From the NCBI GenBank assembly GCA_902558375.1, contig CACEDQ010000001.1, forward strand, positions 62,001 to 126,000: a stretch of 64,000 nt of DNA, in the 5' to 3' direction. The notes beneath the pieces are model-generated. The model saw only the letters and a program-made list of their open reading frames with translations. It was not told the origin of the DNA and did no database searches. Source of the stretch: an uncultured SAR86 cluster bacterium. Lineage in GTDB: Bacteria; Pseudomonadota; Gammaproteobacteria; Magnimaribacterales; D2472. Shown here piece by piece: positions 28,132 through 35,559 of the stretch; within the stretch, counting starts at the first letter, position 1; each line of letters begins with the position of its first letter. Both the position numbers and the translations under genes were made by a program.

Positions 28132-29546
28132 AACCCTTTTTTATAACTTTGATTACATCAGTACTCGTCAGCTGCGGGAGTAGTTCCTCATCCAATCCTA
28201 CTCCTGAGGTAGTGCCAATAGATGAAATTATCGAGCTTTTTAATAGTACGCCAATAGTTTTAAGCGACAGCGTTAGCTATTATTCACATGCATGTAATAG
28301 CCCATCTTTTCAATTTTTAATACCAGTAGATATTAATAATGATTCTTTTATAGATTTTATAGCTCATTTTTGGTGTGATTCTGAAACCCCAGCAGAGATT
28401 GACACTAAAGATGTTCCAGATGCCTTGGTGGCATATTTAAGTGATGGATACGGAAATTACTCAGTTGATAATATTGCAGTTTTTGGTGAGATGTACCCAA
28501 AGCTTGGTGGAGCAAGTAGGAAATATGCAAGAGGTGATATTAATGATGACGGCAAAGATGACTTTGCATTTGCGATGAATGCAGAAGATGGAAGAGCTGC
28601 ATATGACTATGAAACAACGATAATGAATTATGCATATCCCGCTATTTTATTAAGTAGTTCAACAGGTTTTGAAGTTGTAAATCTTGGAGAAAAGGATTGG
28701 GGTCATTCTGTACAAATAAAAAATAATGAAGCCTTGTTTGGAGGTCATAACGCTCAAGCATTTAAATATGAAGACAATCAGTGGGTTGATATTTCAGATC
28801 AATATGATGAATTAAGTTTCGCCAGTTTCTTGGTTTTTGATGAATACATTATTAATAGTGTTCGTAAGAATGAGCAGCAAGGTCTTGAGCTCGTTATCAA
28901 TAATGAAGTTATTTCCTCCATTATGCATGATGAAGTTTTTAAGGTGTATTTTGAGGCTTGGAACAATACTGGTACAGGCAACTATGAGCAAATTGGCGTC
29001 TATGAATATAGGGGTGAATATTATTTCCATGGAATGACCACTGAAATGTGTAGAAAAGATGATTTAATCGTTGCAACTATTAATGCGAGCAAACCGATTG
29101 ATAGAGAAATTATTGAGAATGAATATTATTCTCAAAATGAAACATCTCCAGTTGTATTGCTTTCTTTTTATGAGATAAATGATGGGGTGCTAATAGAAAG
29201 AGATATTCAGGTTACTGGGGAAGAAATAAATCATAACTATAATTTTTTTGATTGTAAGGATATTAATCAGGACAACAAGAAAGATATTGTAGCCCAGGTT
29301 TTTAGTCAATCTTGGGACACTCTACCAGATAATAAAGGTGTTCCTGAGATTTATGTTAATTCTTCAAATGAATACTTTAATCTAGATACTTCGTCTTGGC
29401 CTGTCTATAGTATTCAAGATGACTCTCAGGGTTATATGTTCGATATTGATCAAAGTGGTACTCATGATTTAATAATGTATCCACTTAAAGCAAATATATC
29501 TGCTGAAGTTGAAATTTATCTTACAAATAAGAATCTAACCGATTAA
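28128..29546 (+). CDS. Lipoprotein with VCBS/FG-GAP-like repeats
   Basis: 472 residues. Lipoprotein signal with Cys16 in SVLVSCGSS, then a serine-rich linker. Calcium-binding-like units VDINNDSFIDFI and DINDDGKDDFAF lie near 65 and 140, with CKDINQDNKKDIVA and DIDQSGTHDLIM late in the chain. This suggests a seven-bladed propeller like that of the 17945 lipoprotein, though more diverged. Likely exposed in the envelope; ligand unknown. Last gene of a three-gene overlapping unit starting at 27501. Confidence 0.78.
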   Translation: MKPFFITLITSVLVSCGSSSSSNPTPEVVPIDEIIELFNSTPIVLSDSVSYYSHACNSPSFQFLIPVDINNDSFIDFIAHFWCDSETPAEIDTKDVPDALVAYLSDGYGNYSVDNIAVFGEMYPKLGGASRKYARGDINDDGKDDFAFAMNAEDGRAAYDYETTIMNYAYPAILLSSSTGFEVVNLGEKDWGHSVQIKNNEALFGGHNAQAFKYEDNQWVDISDQYDELSFASFLVFDEYIINSVRKNEQQGLELVINNEVISSIMHDEVFKVYFEAWNNTGTGNYEQIGVYEYRGEYYFHGMTTEMCRKDDLIVATINASKPIDREIIENEYYSQNETSPVVLLSFYEINDGVLIERDIQVTGEEINHNYNFFDCKDINQDNKKDIVAQVFSQSWDTLPDNKGVPEIYVNSSNEYFNLDTSSWPVYSIQDDSQGYMFDIDQSGTHDLIMYPLKANISAEVEIYLTNKNLTD

Positions 29547-29600
29547 ATAAATTTTTATATATAAATTGTATATATAATTTTTATTTGATAGTATTTATAA

Positions 29601-29649
29601 ATCGTTCATCCCTAGGGGACGGAAGTAGTCGCAAGACGAAGGAACGCAT
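29601..29649 (+). ncRNA. Structured RNA unit, copy 1 of a tandem pair
   Basis: A 49-base element. CGTTC (29603) pairs with GAACG (29642), closing two inner hairpins: CCC-TA-GGG and GTC-GCAA-GAC, the latter with a GNRA tetraloop. The conserved unpaired parts are GACGGAAGTAG and CGAAGGAACGCAT. Copy 2 begins 53 bases later. It lies in the leader of the 54-residue ORF at 29725. Confidence 0.7.
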
Positions 29650-29653
29650 TATC

Positions 29654-29706
29654 ATCGTTCATCTCGTAAGAGACGGAAGTAGGTAATGATACCGAAGGAA
29701 CGCATC
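29654..29706 (+). ncRNA. Structured RNA unit, copy 2 of a tandem pair
   Basis: Same plan as copy 1: CGTTC (29656) pairs with GAACG (29698). The inner hairpins differ in sequence but keep pairing: CTC-GTAA-GAG, with a GNRA loop, and GGTA-ATGA-TACC. The motifs GACGGAAGTAGG and CGAAGGAACGCAT are retained. Changed stems with preserved pairing between the copies is direct covariation evidence for an RNA structure. It ends 18 bases before the start codon at 29725. Confidence 0.75.
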
Positions 29707-29724
29707 TTTTTAAAAGGAGATGTT

Positions 29725-29889
29725 ATGAATGCTTTAAACATTCAAAAAAAACAATACACACCTAAGTTAGGAAGCAATATTATGTTGCAAATTGCAATTA
29801 ATAAGCTTAACTACAACTTACGCTCACAAAATAAAACTGAGCATAAGTCAAAGCCTAAAAAGGATGTATTTTTCCCTTACTATTTGTAA
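29725..29889 (+). CDS. Small basic protein downstream of tandem RNA elements
   Basis: 54 residues from the ATG at 29725, which has AAGGAG at 29714-29719. The ORF track starts 13 codons earlier, inside the RNA element. The product (MNALNIQKKQYTPKLG, then IMLQIAINKLNYNLRSQNK and a lysine-rich tail ending FFPYYL) is basic and has no signal peptide. I do not recognise it. The strong ribosome-binding site, its own terminator and the structured leader suggest a highly expressed, post-transcriptionally controlled small protein, perhaps nucleic-acid- or ribosome-associated. Confidence 0.7.
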   Translation: MNALNIQKKQYTPKLGSNIMLQIAINKLNYNLRSQNKTEHKSKPKKDVFFPYYL

Positions 29890-29902
29890 GGTATAAATTA
29901 AA

Positions 29903-29930
29903 AAAGAGAGCAGCTTGCTCTCTTTTTTTT
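29903..29930 (+). terminator. Rho-independent terminator
   Basis: Stem AGAGAGCA/TGCTCTCT with a short loop and eight T residues, 14 bp after the 54-residue ORF. Together with the leader elements this bounds a short transcript of roughly 330 bases. Confidence 0.93.
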
Positions 29931-30031
29931 ATGCACTAAGAAAAATTTATACATATTATCTGTACCTAATTAATATTTGACTATATAGCTCATAGTGCGA
30001 GAATGAAAAATATTAAATTTAAGGGAGAGTT

Positions 30032-30844
30032 ATGAAATATATACCTACATTTTTTGTTTCAATATTTTTTATTGCAAGCTGTTCAATGGAACAGGCGTCT
30101 GAACAAGAATCGGATCCATTAGATTATCAGTCTTTTACTGAGTTTATGCCATGCAATGCAGGGCCAGATTTTAATTCTGAAAATATGACTGCAATGATTT
30201 CAGAATGGCAGAAATTATTATCAGCTGAAGATTTGCGTGGTGTTTGGGGGTATGCTCCTGCAGTTGATACAAATTCAGTTGGTAATACTGGTTGGTGGGA
30301 GCTTGAATGGACTTCTATGGACGCTGCAGATGCTGCCTGGGAACAATGGGTTAAAAATGAAAAAGCTATCGCGTGGCAAGAAAAGTATGAGTCTGTTCTT
30401 CAATGTGACGGTGAAGCAAGAAATTCTTTTGATTCTGTGTTACCAATAATTCCAACAACTTATGGTGAAACAAATGATTCAGGATATTTTTATTCAGAAG
30501 TATATATATGTGAATTTAATGAAGGTTATTCCAAGGATGATGCTATTAAATTTTTATATGGCTTTAGAGATGCAGTAGACAATGCTGATTACGCAGATAC
30601 TACTTATCATTTACTTAATTACTTTTTTCAAGATGACCCTTCAAGATTTCTATGGGCAAATTTTACTAATAGTAAAGAATCAATGGACAAAGCTAATGCT
30701 TCATTTGAAGCAAGCGTAAGAGATAAAATGTTCCCATTATTTAGTGAGTTTGCATCATGCGGCGAAAAGCCTGATTTATATAATGGATTCACATTATATT
30801 GGTCTAAGAAAAAAGACTTTATGCCGACTTTTCCAAAACAATAA
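30032..30844 (+). CDS. Lipoprotein of unknown function, two-module
   Basis: 270 residues. Lipoprotein signal with Cys17 in FFIASCSME. The mature part appears to hold two modules of about 110 residues, each opening with a Cys-containing strand (FMPCNAGPDF near 38 and VYICEFNEGY near 157) and continuing with a helix. This recalls ferredoxin-like alpha-beta barrel dimers. It is rich in Trp and acidic residues. Its plan resembles the secreted protein at 44103. Followed 13 bp later by an ABM-domain gene, itself a ferredoxin-like fold. Function unknown. Confidence 0.7.
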   Translation: MKYIPTFFVSIFFIASCSMEQASEQESDPLDYQSFTEFMPCNAGPDFNSENMTAMISEWQKLLSAEDLRGVWGYAPAVDTNSVGNTGWWELEWTSMDAADAAWEQWVKNEKAIAWQEKYESVLQCDGEARNSFDSVLPIIPTTYGETNDSGYFYSEVYICEFNEGYSKDDAIKFLYGFRDAVDNADYADTTYHLLNYFFQDDPSRFLWANFTNSKESMDKANASFEASVRDKMFPLFSEFASCGEKPDLYNGFTLYWSKKKDFMPTFPKQ

Positions 30845-30857
30845 AGGAGTTAACATT

Positions 30858-31166
30858 ATGGAATATCTTGTATTAGCGGATTTTAAAACAAAGCAAGGAA
30901 TGGCCAATGATATGGCTGCAATCTTTAAGGAAGCTTTAGTTGAAACTAGAGCATTTGAAGGTTGTAATGCAATTGACGTTTATTTTGAAGAAAAAACAAG
31001 CACATTTACGTTGGTTGAGGATTGGAAATCACTTGAGCATTATGAAAAATACCTACAGTGGAGAATTGATGGCGGTATCGCTGACTTGCTTGATCCAGTT
31101 CTTGAAGGTGGTTGGCAAAGTGTTCTTGATAGTGTGAAAAGACTTGGAAGTACTCAAGATATATAA
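30858..31166 (+). CDS. Antibiotic biosynthesis monooxygenase (ABM) domain protein
   Basis: 102 residues from the ATG at 30858, preceded by AAGGAG; the ORF track start at 30744 lies inside the upstream gene. YLVLADFKTKQGMANDMAAIFKEAL at the start and TFTLVEDWKSLEHYEKYLQW in the middle match the dimeric ferredoxin-like ABM/quinol monooxygenase fold. Such enzymes oxidise quinols or small aromatic or terpenoid compounds without a cofactor; many are only predicted. Cotranscribed with the preceding lipoprotein. Confidence 0.82.
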   Translation: MEYLVLADFKTKQGMANDMAAIFKEALVETRAFEGCNAIDVYFEEKTSTFTLVEDWKSLEHYEKYLQWRIDGGIADLLDPVLEGGWQSVLDSVKRLGSTQDI

Positions 31167-31234
31167 AATATTTTAATTTTAGAAATTTTTAATAGTATAT
31201 ACTCTTCATATAGTTTATATATGGGGAGTATTAT

Positions 31235-32239
31235 ATGGAAAAAGTTCTAGTCACTGGCGCTACAGGTTATATAGGCCTTCACTGTATTCACCAACTACTA
31301 AACAAAGGTTACGCTGTAAATGGCTCTGTAAGATCGCCTGAGAGAAAAGATGAAATAATCCAAGCTCTTAAAAGTCATAACACTCCCACAGAGCATCTCA
31401 ACTTATTTACATTTAATCTTACAGAAGATGCTGGTTGGGAAGAAGGTATGGCAGGCTGTGATTATTTACTTCATGTCGCATCTCCTATATCACTAGAAAG
31501 AACAGATGAAGATTATTTTGTAAAACCTGCTATTGATGGGGTTAATAGAGCATTAACATTTGCAAAAAAACATAATGTTAAAAAGGTGGTATTAACATCA
31601 TCTGTTGCAGCAATTTTCGACACCATGGAAAAAAAAGATATTTATGATGAATCTGATTGGTCGGATCCTGACAACCCAGCAATAAGTGCTTATTCAAAAA
31701 GTAAAACTCTGGCCGAAAGAGCTGCTTGGGAGTTTGTAAAAAATGAAGGTCATCCCTTTGAGCTTGCAGTAATAAATCCAGCCTTAGTTGTTGGTGCTTC
31801 AATTTCTGGTGATATTGGTGAATCAAATAAAGCTGTTGAGATGGTGGCCAGCGGCAGAATGCCTGTAGCTGTTCCTTTGATGTTTGGATATGTAGATGTG
31901 AGGGATGTTGCTGCTGCACATATTCTTGCCATGCAAACTCCAGCATCTAACGGTGAAAGATTTGCATTAGTTGAAAAAGATTTATGGTACAAAGATGTTG
32001 CAAAAATTCTTAGAGAAAATGGATTTGATAAAGCGCCAACATTAGGTATTCCTGTTTGGCTTGCAAAAATTCTAGCCAATTTTAATAAGGAGTTAAAACT
32101 AACACTCCCATATTTAGGAAGAAAAAGAAGCATAAGTAATACAAAAGCGAAAGAAATATTAGGATGGAATCCAAGGCCTGCAGAAGAATCTATATTAGAT
32201 ATTGCAAATCAAATGAAAGATTTAGGAATGCTTAAATAA
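31235..32239 (+). CDS. NAD(P)-dependent extended SDR, dihydroflavonol/aldehyde reductase-like
   Basis: 334 residues. The Rossmann motif VTGATGYIGLHC is at 6-17. The NADP-preferring basic patch is VRSPERKDE. The catalytic Ser is in LTSSVAAIF, and the YxxxK pair in SAYSKSKTLAE. The closest general type is the dihydroflavonol-4-reductase/cinnamoyl-CoA reductase-like group that reduces carbonyls of varied substrates. Its end overlaps the convergent 5-alpha-reductase-like gene by 8 bp. The neighbourhood (ABM, 5-alpha-reductase, GMC oxidoreductase) hints at lipid or terpenoid modification. Confidence 0.88.
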   Translation: MEKVLVTGATGYIGLHCIHQLLNKGYAVNGSVRSPERKDEIIQALKSHNTPTEHLNLFTFNLTEDAGWEEGMAGCDYLLHVASPISLERTDEDYFVKPAIDGVNRALTFAKKHNVKKVVLTSSVAAIFDTMEKKDIYDESDWSDPDNPAISAYSKSKTLAERAAWEFVKNEGHPFELAVINPALVVGASISGDIGESNKAVEMVASGRMPVAVPLMFGYVDVRDVAAAHILAMQTPASNGERFALVEKDLWYKDVAKILRENGFDKAPTLGIPVWLAKILANFNKELKLTLPYLGRKRSISNTKAKEILGWNPRPAEESILDIANQMKDLGMLK

Positions 32240-32981
32240 TTCCAGGAATGATAGCTTTTCTATTTTTAGGGTAATCATTAAACTTTTCTTTGTACCACCT
32301 GTGATGGGCTAGTGCTCGCGGAAATAAGTTTGCAATTGTCCAAAGTGCAAATACTAATCCAGAAATACTCCAGGTTAAAATAGCCCATCCTATCCATTCA
32401 ACCATTTCACCAAAATAGTTTGGTGCTGAAATGTATTTATGCATAAATTTATTAGGGATATGGTATCCAGGGCCATTATTTTTTCTTAACGAGACAATCA
32501 AATAGTCAGATCTAATATTGATAAACATTCCTACAAAAAAAGTTAATACACCAAAGTAGAATAGAGGCATACTAAGCCAATCTTGCATATAATCTGTAAA
32601 GTAAAATATTCCAAAAGCTTGAATATTAACGTTCACGATATTAAAGAAAAATGCAGATATAGCAATGCTTATCGGCATTTTTGGATTTGTCATATCTATT
32701 ACAAATGGATAAATAAAGGATCTGTGAACATAATGAATTAACCACAATGTAAGAAATACTAGGTGTAAATCTTGTAATTGGTCTTTGACAATCCATGCAT
32801 AAACAATCATCAAGATTACACAAGGTGACTCCATAATGACCCAGCCAGCCCTTGCTGAAATATTTTTCCCCCAACCATTTCTTATATGCCTGCCGTAGGG
32901 AGCATCTACATAAAAGAGGTATACAAATGTTATTAAGGCAATCAGGACCCAAAAAACAATAAAACTACTAAAATAATTCAT
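32232..32981 (-). CDS. 3-oxo-5-alpha-steroid 4-dehydrogenase family protein
   Basis: 249 residues with about six membrane segments. It resembles eukaryotic SRD5A enzymes closely: MESPCVILM near 50, LWLIHYVHRSFIYPF near 80-94, HKYISAPNYFGEMVEWIGWA near 182-201, and the C-terminal FALWTIANLFPRALAHHRWY with YPKNRKAIIPG. These include the conserved NADPH- and substrate-binding residues of the family. The reaction would be NADPH-dependent reduction of an enone double bond in a steroid-like or polyprenoid substrate. The bacterial substrate is unknown. Confidence 0.88.
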   Translation of the reverse strand: MNYFSSFIVFWVLIALITFVYLFYVDAPYGRHIRNGWGKNISARAGWVIMESPCVILMIVYAWIVKDQLQDLHLVFLTLWLIHYVHRSFIYPFVIDMTNPKMPISIAISAFFFNIVNVNIQAFGIFYFTDYMQDWLSMPLFYFGVLTFFVGMFINIRSDYLIVSLRKNNGPGYHIPNKFMHKYISAPNYFGEMVEWIGWAILTWSISGLVFALWTIANLFPRALAHHRWYKEKFNDYPKNRKAIIPGII

Positions 32982-33023
32982 AACAATCTAATTGAACATG
33001 ATATGCAAATTTTTAAACATATA

Positions 33024-33041
33024 AAAGTTTACAGTTTAACT
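33024..33041. promoter_or_regulatory. Possible operator before the GMC gene
   Basis: AAGTTTACAGTTTAACT resembles the paired palindromes at 35097 and 35140 (core GTTTACAG-TAA) but is less symmetric. It lies 35 bp upstream of the GMC start. Suggestive only. Confidence 0.3.
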
Positions 33042-33075
33042 ATGAAGACCTAAACTTTAGAGGGGAGACTTTATA

Positions 33076-34761
33076 ATGGAAACTAAAAGTTACGATTTTG
33101 TAATTCTGGGTGCTGGCTCAGCAGGATGTGTTTTGGCTAATAGGTTAAGCTCAAATCCAAATTTTAATGTTTGTTTAATAGAAGCAGGATCAAAAGATAA
33201 AGACGTGAGATTACATGTTCCACTCGGCTTCGCTTTTTTAGGTGATAAAAGTAAATATAGTTGGAATTACGATACCGTACCCCAAAAAGAATTTGAAAAA
33301 GTATCAGTAACAGAGCCTGCATCTTCAGTTGTAGATTCAGCTGGAGGTGTTCATGAGGTTGAAAACCAGATAATGGAACATAGAAAAGGGTTTCAGCCTA
33401 GAGGCAAGACTCTAGGAGGCTCTAGCTCAATTAATGCAATGTTATATGTTAGAGGTCATGCTTGGGATTATGATCATTGGGCAGAGTTAGGCAATGATGG
33501 TTGGTCGTACAAGGATGTACTACCTTACTTTAAAAAATGTGAGCATAATGAAGTTTTTAATGATGAATACCATGGTCAAAATGGCCCTCTAAATGTATCA
33601 AAGATTAGACATAAAAATAAATCTGTAGATGATTTTGTTAAAACGGGATCATCTATTTTTGGATATAACGACGATTTTAATGGAGAAAATCAAGAGGGTA
33701 TTGGTTACTATCAAACAACCCAAAAAAATGGGAAAAGATGCAGTGCTGCTAAAGCTTATCTTGTTCCAGCATTAGATAGAGAAAACTTAACTATCTTAAC
33801 TGATACTAATGTCAACAAGATTAATATTTCTAAAGGTGTGGCAACAGGTGTTCATTGCATTGATGAAAATGGCAATGGGTTTGATGTGCAAGCTTCAAAA
33901 GAAGTTTTATTATCTTCAGGTGCATTTGGTTCGCCACAGATTTTACTAAGATCTGGTATTGGTCCTTCTGAAGAAATTACTAAACATGGAATTGAACATG
34001 AAATAGATTTACCCGGAGTGGGTAAAAATCTTCAAGATCATATTGATTTCATAACTGTTCACAGACATAAATCAATAAATCTTTTAGGTTTTTCTATAGG
34101 AACTTTATTATTTAAATATCCGTATGAAATTCTTAAGTACATACTTGCTAAAACTGGTATGTTCACATCAACTGTAGCTGAAGCAGGTGGGTTTATTAGG
34201 TCTAGGAATGATATTGATATTCCAGATATTCAATTACATTTTGCACCTGGAATGATTGTTGATCATGGAAGAGAGACATTATGGGGAACCGGTATAAGCT
34301 GTCATTCTTGTTTATTACGTCCAAAATCAAGAGGAGAGGTTACATTAAATTCAGTTGATCCAGAAGATGACCCTGTAATAGATCCAAAGTTTTTATCACA
34401 CCCAGATGATGTTAGAGATATGGTGGCTGGTTATAAAAAGATGATGAAAATTATGAACAAAGAACCTATATCTAAATATACCAGCAAACATGTTATGAGG
34501 CCGATTGATCTTGATGATGATGAAGATATAGAAAAAGCCATAAGAGAATCAGCTGACACAGTCTATCACCCTGTTGGGACATGCAAGATGGGTAATGATG
34601 ATATGGCAGTTGTTGATAGCAATCTAAAAGTTCATAAAGTTAAAGGCTTAAGAGTTGTGGATGCTTCGATAATGCCTACGTTAGTAGGCGGAAACACTAA
34701 TGCACCAACTATTATGATAGGAGAAAAAGCATCTGACATAATTCTTAAAGATTGGTCTTAA
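33076..34761 (+). CDS. GMC-family FAD-dependent oxidoreductase (choline dehydrogenase-like)
   Basis: 561 residues. The FAD-binding motif FVILGAGSAGCVLANRLS is at about 9-26. GMC signature 1 reads GKTLGGSSSINAMLYVRGH and signature 2 LSSGAFGSPQILLRSGIGP. The C-terminal active-site region contains VYHPVGTCKMG and VVGGNTNAPTIMIGEKA-like sequence (LVGGNTNAPTIMIG). Oxidises an alcohol to an aldehyde; BetA, alkanol and PEG dehydrogenases look alike, so the substrate is open. A short insertion near 85-95 is unlike BetA. GGGGAG-like ribosome-binding site; immediately followed by the rhodanese gene. Confidence 0.9.
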   Translation: METKSYDFVILGAGSAGCVLANRLSSNPNFNVCLIEAGSKDKDVRLHVPLGFAFLGDKSKYSWNYDTVPQKEFEKVSVTEPASSVVDSAGGVHEVENQIMEHRKGFQPRGKTLGGSSSINAMLYVRGHAWDYDHWAELGNDGWSYKDVLPYFKKCEHNEVFNDEYHGQNGPLNVSKIRHKNKSVDDFVKTGSSIFGYNDDFNGENQEGIGYYQTTQKNGKRCSAAKAYLVPALDRENLTILTDTNVNKINISKGVATGVHCIDENGNGFDVQASKEVLLSSGAFGSPQILLRSGIGPSEEITKHGIEHEIDLPGVGKNLQDHIDFITVHRHKSINLLGFSIGTLLFKYPYEILKYILAKTGMFTSTVAEAGGFIRSRNDIDIPDIQLHFAPGMIVDHGRETLWGTGISCHSCLLRPKSRGEVTLNSVDPEDDPVIDPKFLSHPDDVRDMVAGYKKMMKIMNKEPISKYTSKHVMRPIDLDDDEDIEKAIRESADTVYHPVGTCKMGNDDMAVVDSNLKVHKVKGLRVVDASIMPTLVGGNTNAPTIMIGEKASDIILKDWS

Positions 34762-35070
34762 ATGAAATTGAGATTGATTTTTTTATTAATATTTTCATTA
34801 AAGTCTATTTCAATGACAGTTATTGATGTTAGAACAGAGGCTGAATGGAATTCAGGTCATTTAGAAGGAGCAGTCCTTATAGAGTGGCAAAATATTCTTC
34901 AGTTATCATCAGATATTTCAAAAGATGAAGAAATCTTTCTTTACTGCAGAAGCGGTAACAGATCTGGAAAGGCAACTAAGATTCTTTTAGATGCCGGTTA
35001 CTTAAAGGCTAAAAATGCTGGCAGCATATCTGAAGCAAGCAAACTATTAGGCATAAAAATTATAGATTAA
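34762..35070 (+). CDS. Exported rhodanese-like domain protein
   Basis: 102 residues. Short hydrophobic N-terminus (LRLIFLLIFSLKSISM) suggests export. A single rhodanese domain follows: VIDVRTEAEWNSGHLEGA and the active-site loop LYCRSGNRS with Cys62. Starts directly after the GMC stop codon, so it is translated from the same mRNA. Likely sulfurtransferase or thiol-relay role in the periplasm; substrate unknown. Confidence 0.88.
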   Translation: MKLRLIFLLIFSLKSISMTVIDVRTEAEWNSGHLEGAVLIEWQNILQLSSDISKDEEIFLYCRSGNRSGKATKILLDAGYLKAKNAGSISEASKLLGIKIID

Positions 35071-35096
35071 TTTTATACATTGTTTTCATCTTTAAA

Positions 35097-35156
35097 TGTA
35101 TACAGTGCAAACATATAAATGTAATATGGACCCTAAGTATGTTTACAGTGTAAACA
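35097..35156. promoter_or_regulatory. Paired palindromic operators
   Basis: TGTATACAGTGCAAACA (35097-35113) and the perfect 17-bp palindrome TGTTTACAGTGTAAACA (35140-35156) are centred 43 bp apart, about four helical turns. This is the form of a two-site operator for a dimeric repressor such as a TetR-family protein. They lie just upstream of the PAN-domain gene at 35193. No candidate regulator gene is adjacent. Confidence 0.7.
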
Positions 35157-35192
35157 TTAATATTAACACCCCCCTATAAAAGGTACAAAATA

Positions 35193-35474
35193 ATGAAAAT
35201 TTCTAAATTAACTGTTCTTGGAACAATTCTGTTTGCTTTTCCAGCCTACTCAGCTGATATGGTTTTTGAGAAAAAAGAAAATATATTACTTAAAGGCAAA
35301 ATAGCTACAGTCAAATCATCTAAAAAATACAGAAATCTTGATGCTTGTCAGTCTTTATGTGAATCTAGAAGTTCATGTGCAGCCTATACTTTAGATTTAA
35401 AAAAAGGTAGTTGCATGATTCTAAAAAAATGTTTCCAAGGAAGTTTCAAGCCCTGGTTCAACATCAGGAGTTAA
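35193..35474 (+). CDS. Small secreted PAN/apple-domain-like protein
   Basis: 93 residues. Signal peptide of about 20 residues ending AYSAD. The mature 70 residues have four to five cysteines in the pattern DACQSLCESRSSCAAYTLDLKKGSCMILKKC, with FEKKENILLKG upstream. This matches the PAN/apple fold, which binds proteins or carbohydrates. It stands alone behind the paired operator and is closed by a strong terminator, so it is an individually regulated secreted factor. Confidence 0.75.
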   Translation: MKISKLTVLGTILFAFPAYSADMVFEKKENILLKGKIATVKSSKKYRNLDACQSLCESRSSCAAYTLDLKKGSCMILKKCFQGSFKPWFNIRS

Positions 35475-35498
35475 AAAATAGTTTTTATGAAAAACTAA

Positions 35499-35526
35499 AA
35501 AAAGGGGTTTAATACCCCTTTTTTTA
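35499..35526 (+). terminator. Rho-independent terminator
   Basis: Stem AAGGGGT/ACCCCTT with loop TTAAT and seven T residues, 25 bp after the PAN-domain gene. Confidence 0.92.
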
Positions 35527-35559
35527 TGTACTTTTTTTCTTAAAGAGTACAATTAAAAT

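Noticed and set aside
29601-29706. The two repeats as a small CRISPR array
   Set aside because: Only two units with differing inner sequence, conserved pairing and no spacer pattern or cas genes; an RNA structure explains them better.
31578-32133. Two minus-strand ORFs inside the SDR gene
   Set aside because: Both are antisense to a clear Rossmann-fold enzyme and have no family pattern.
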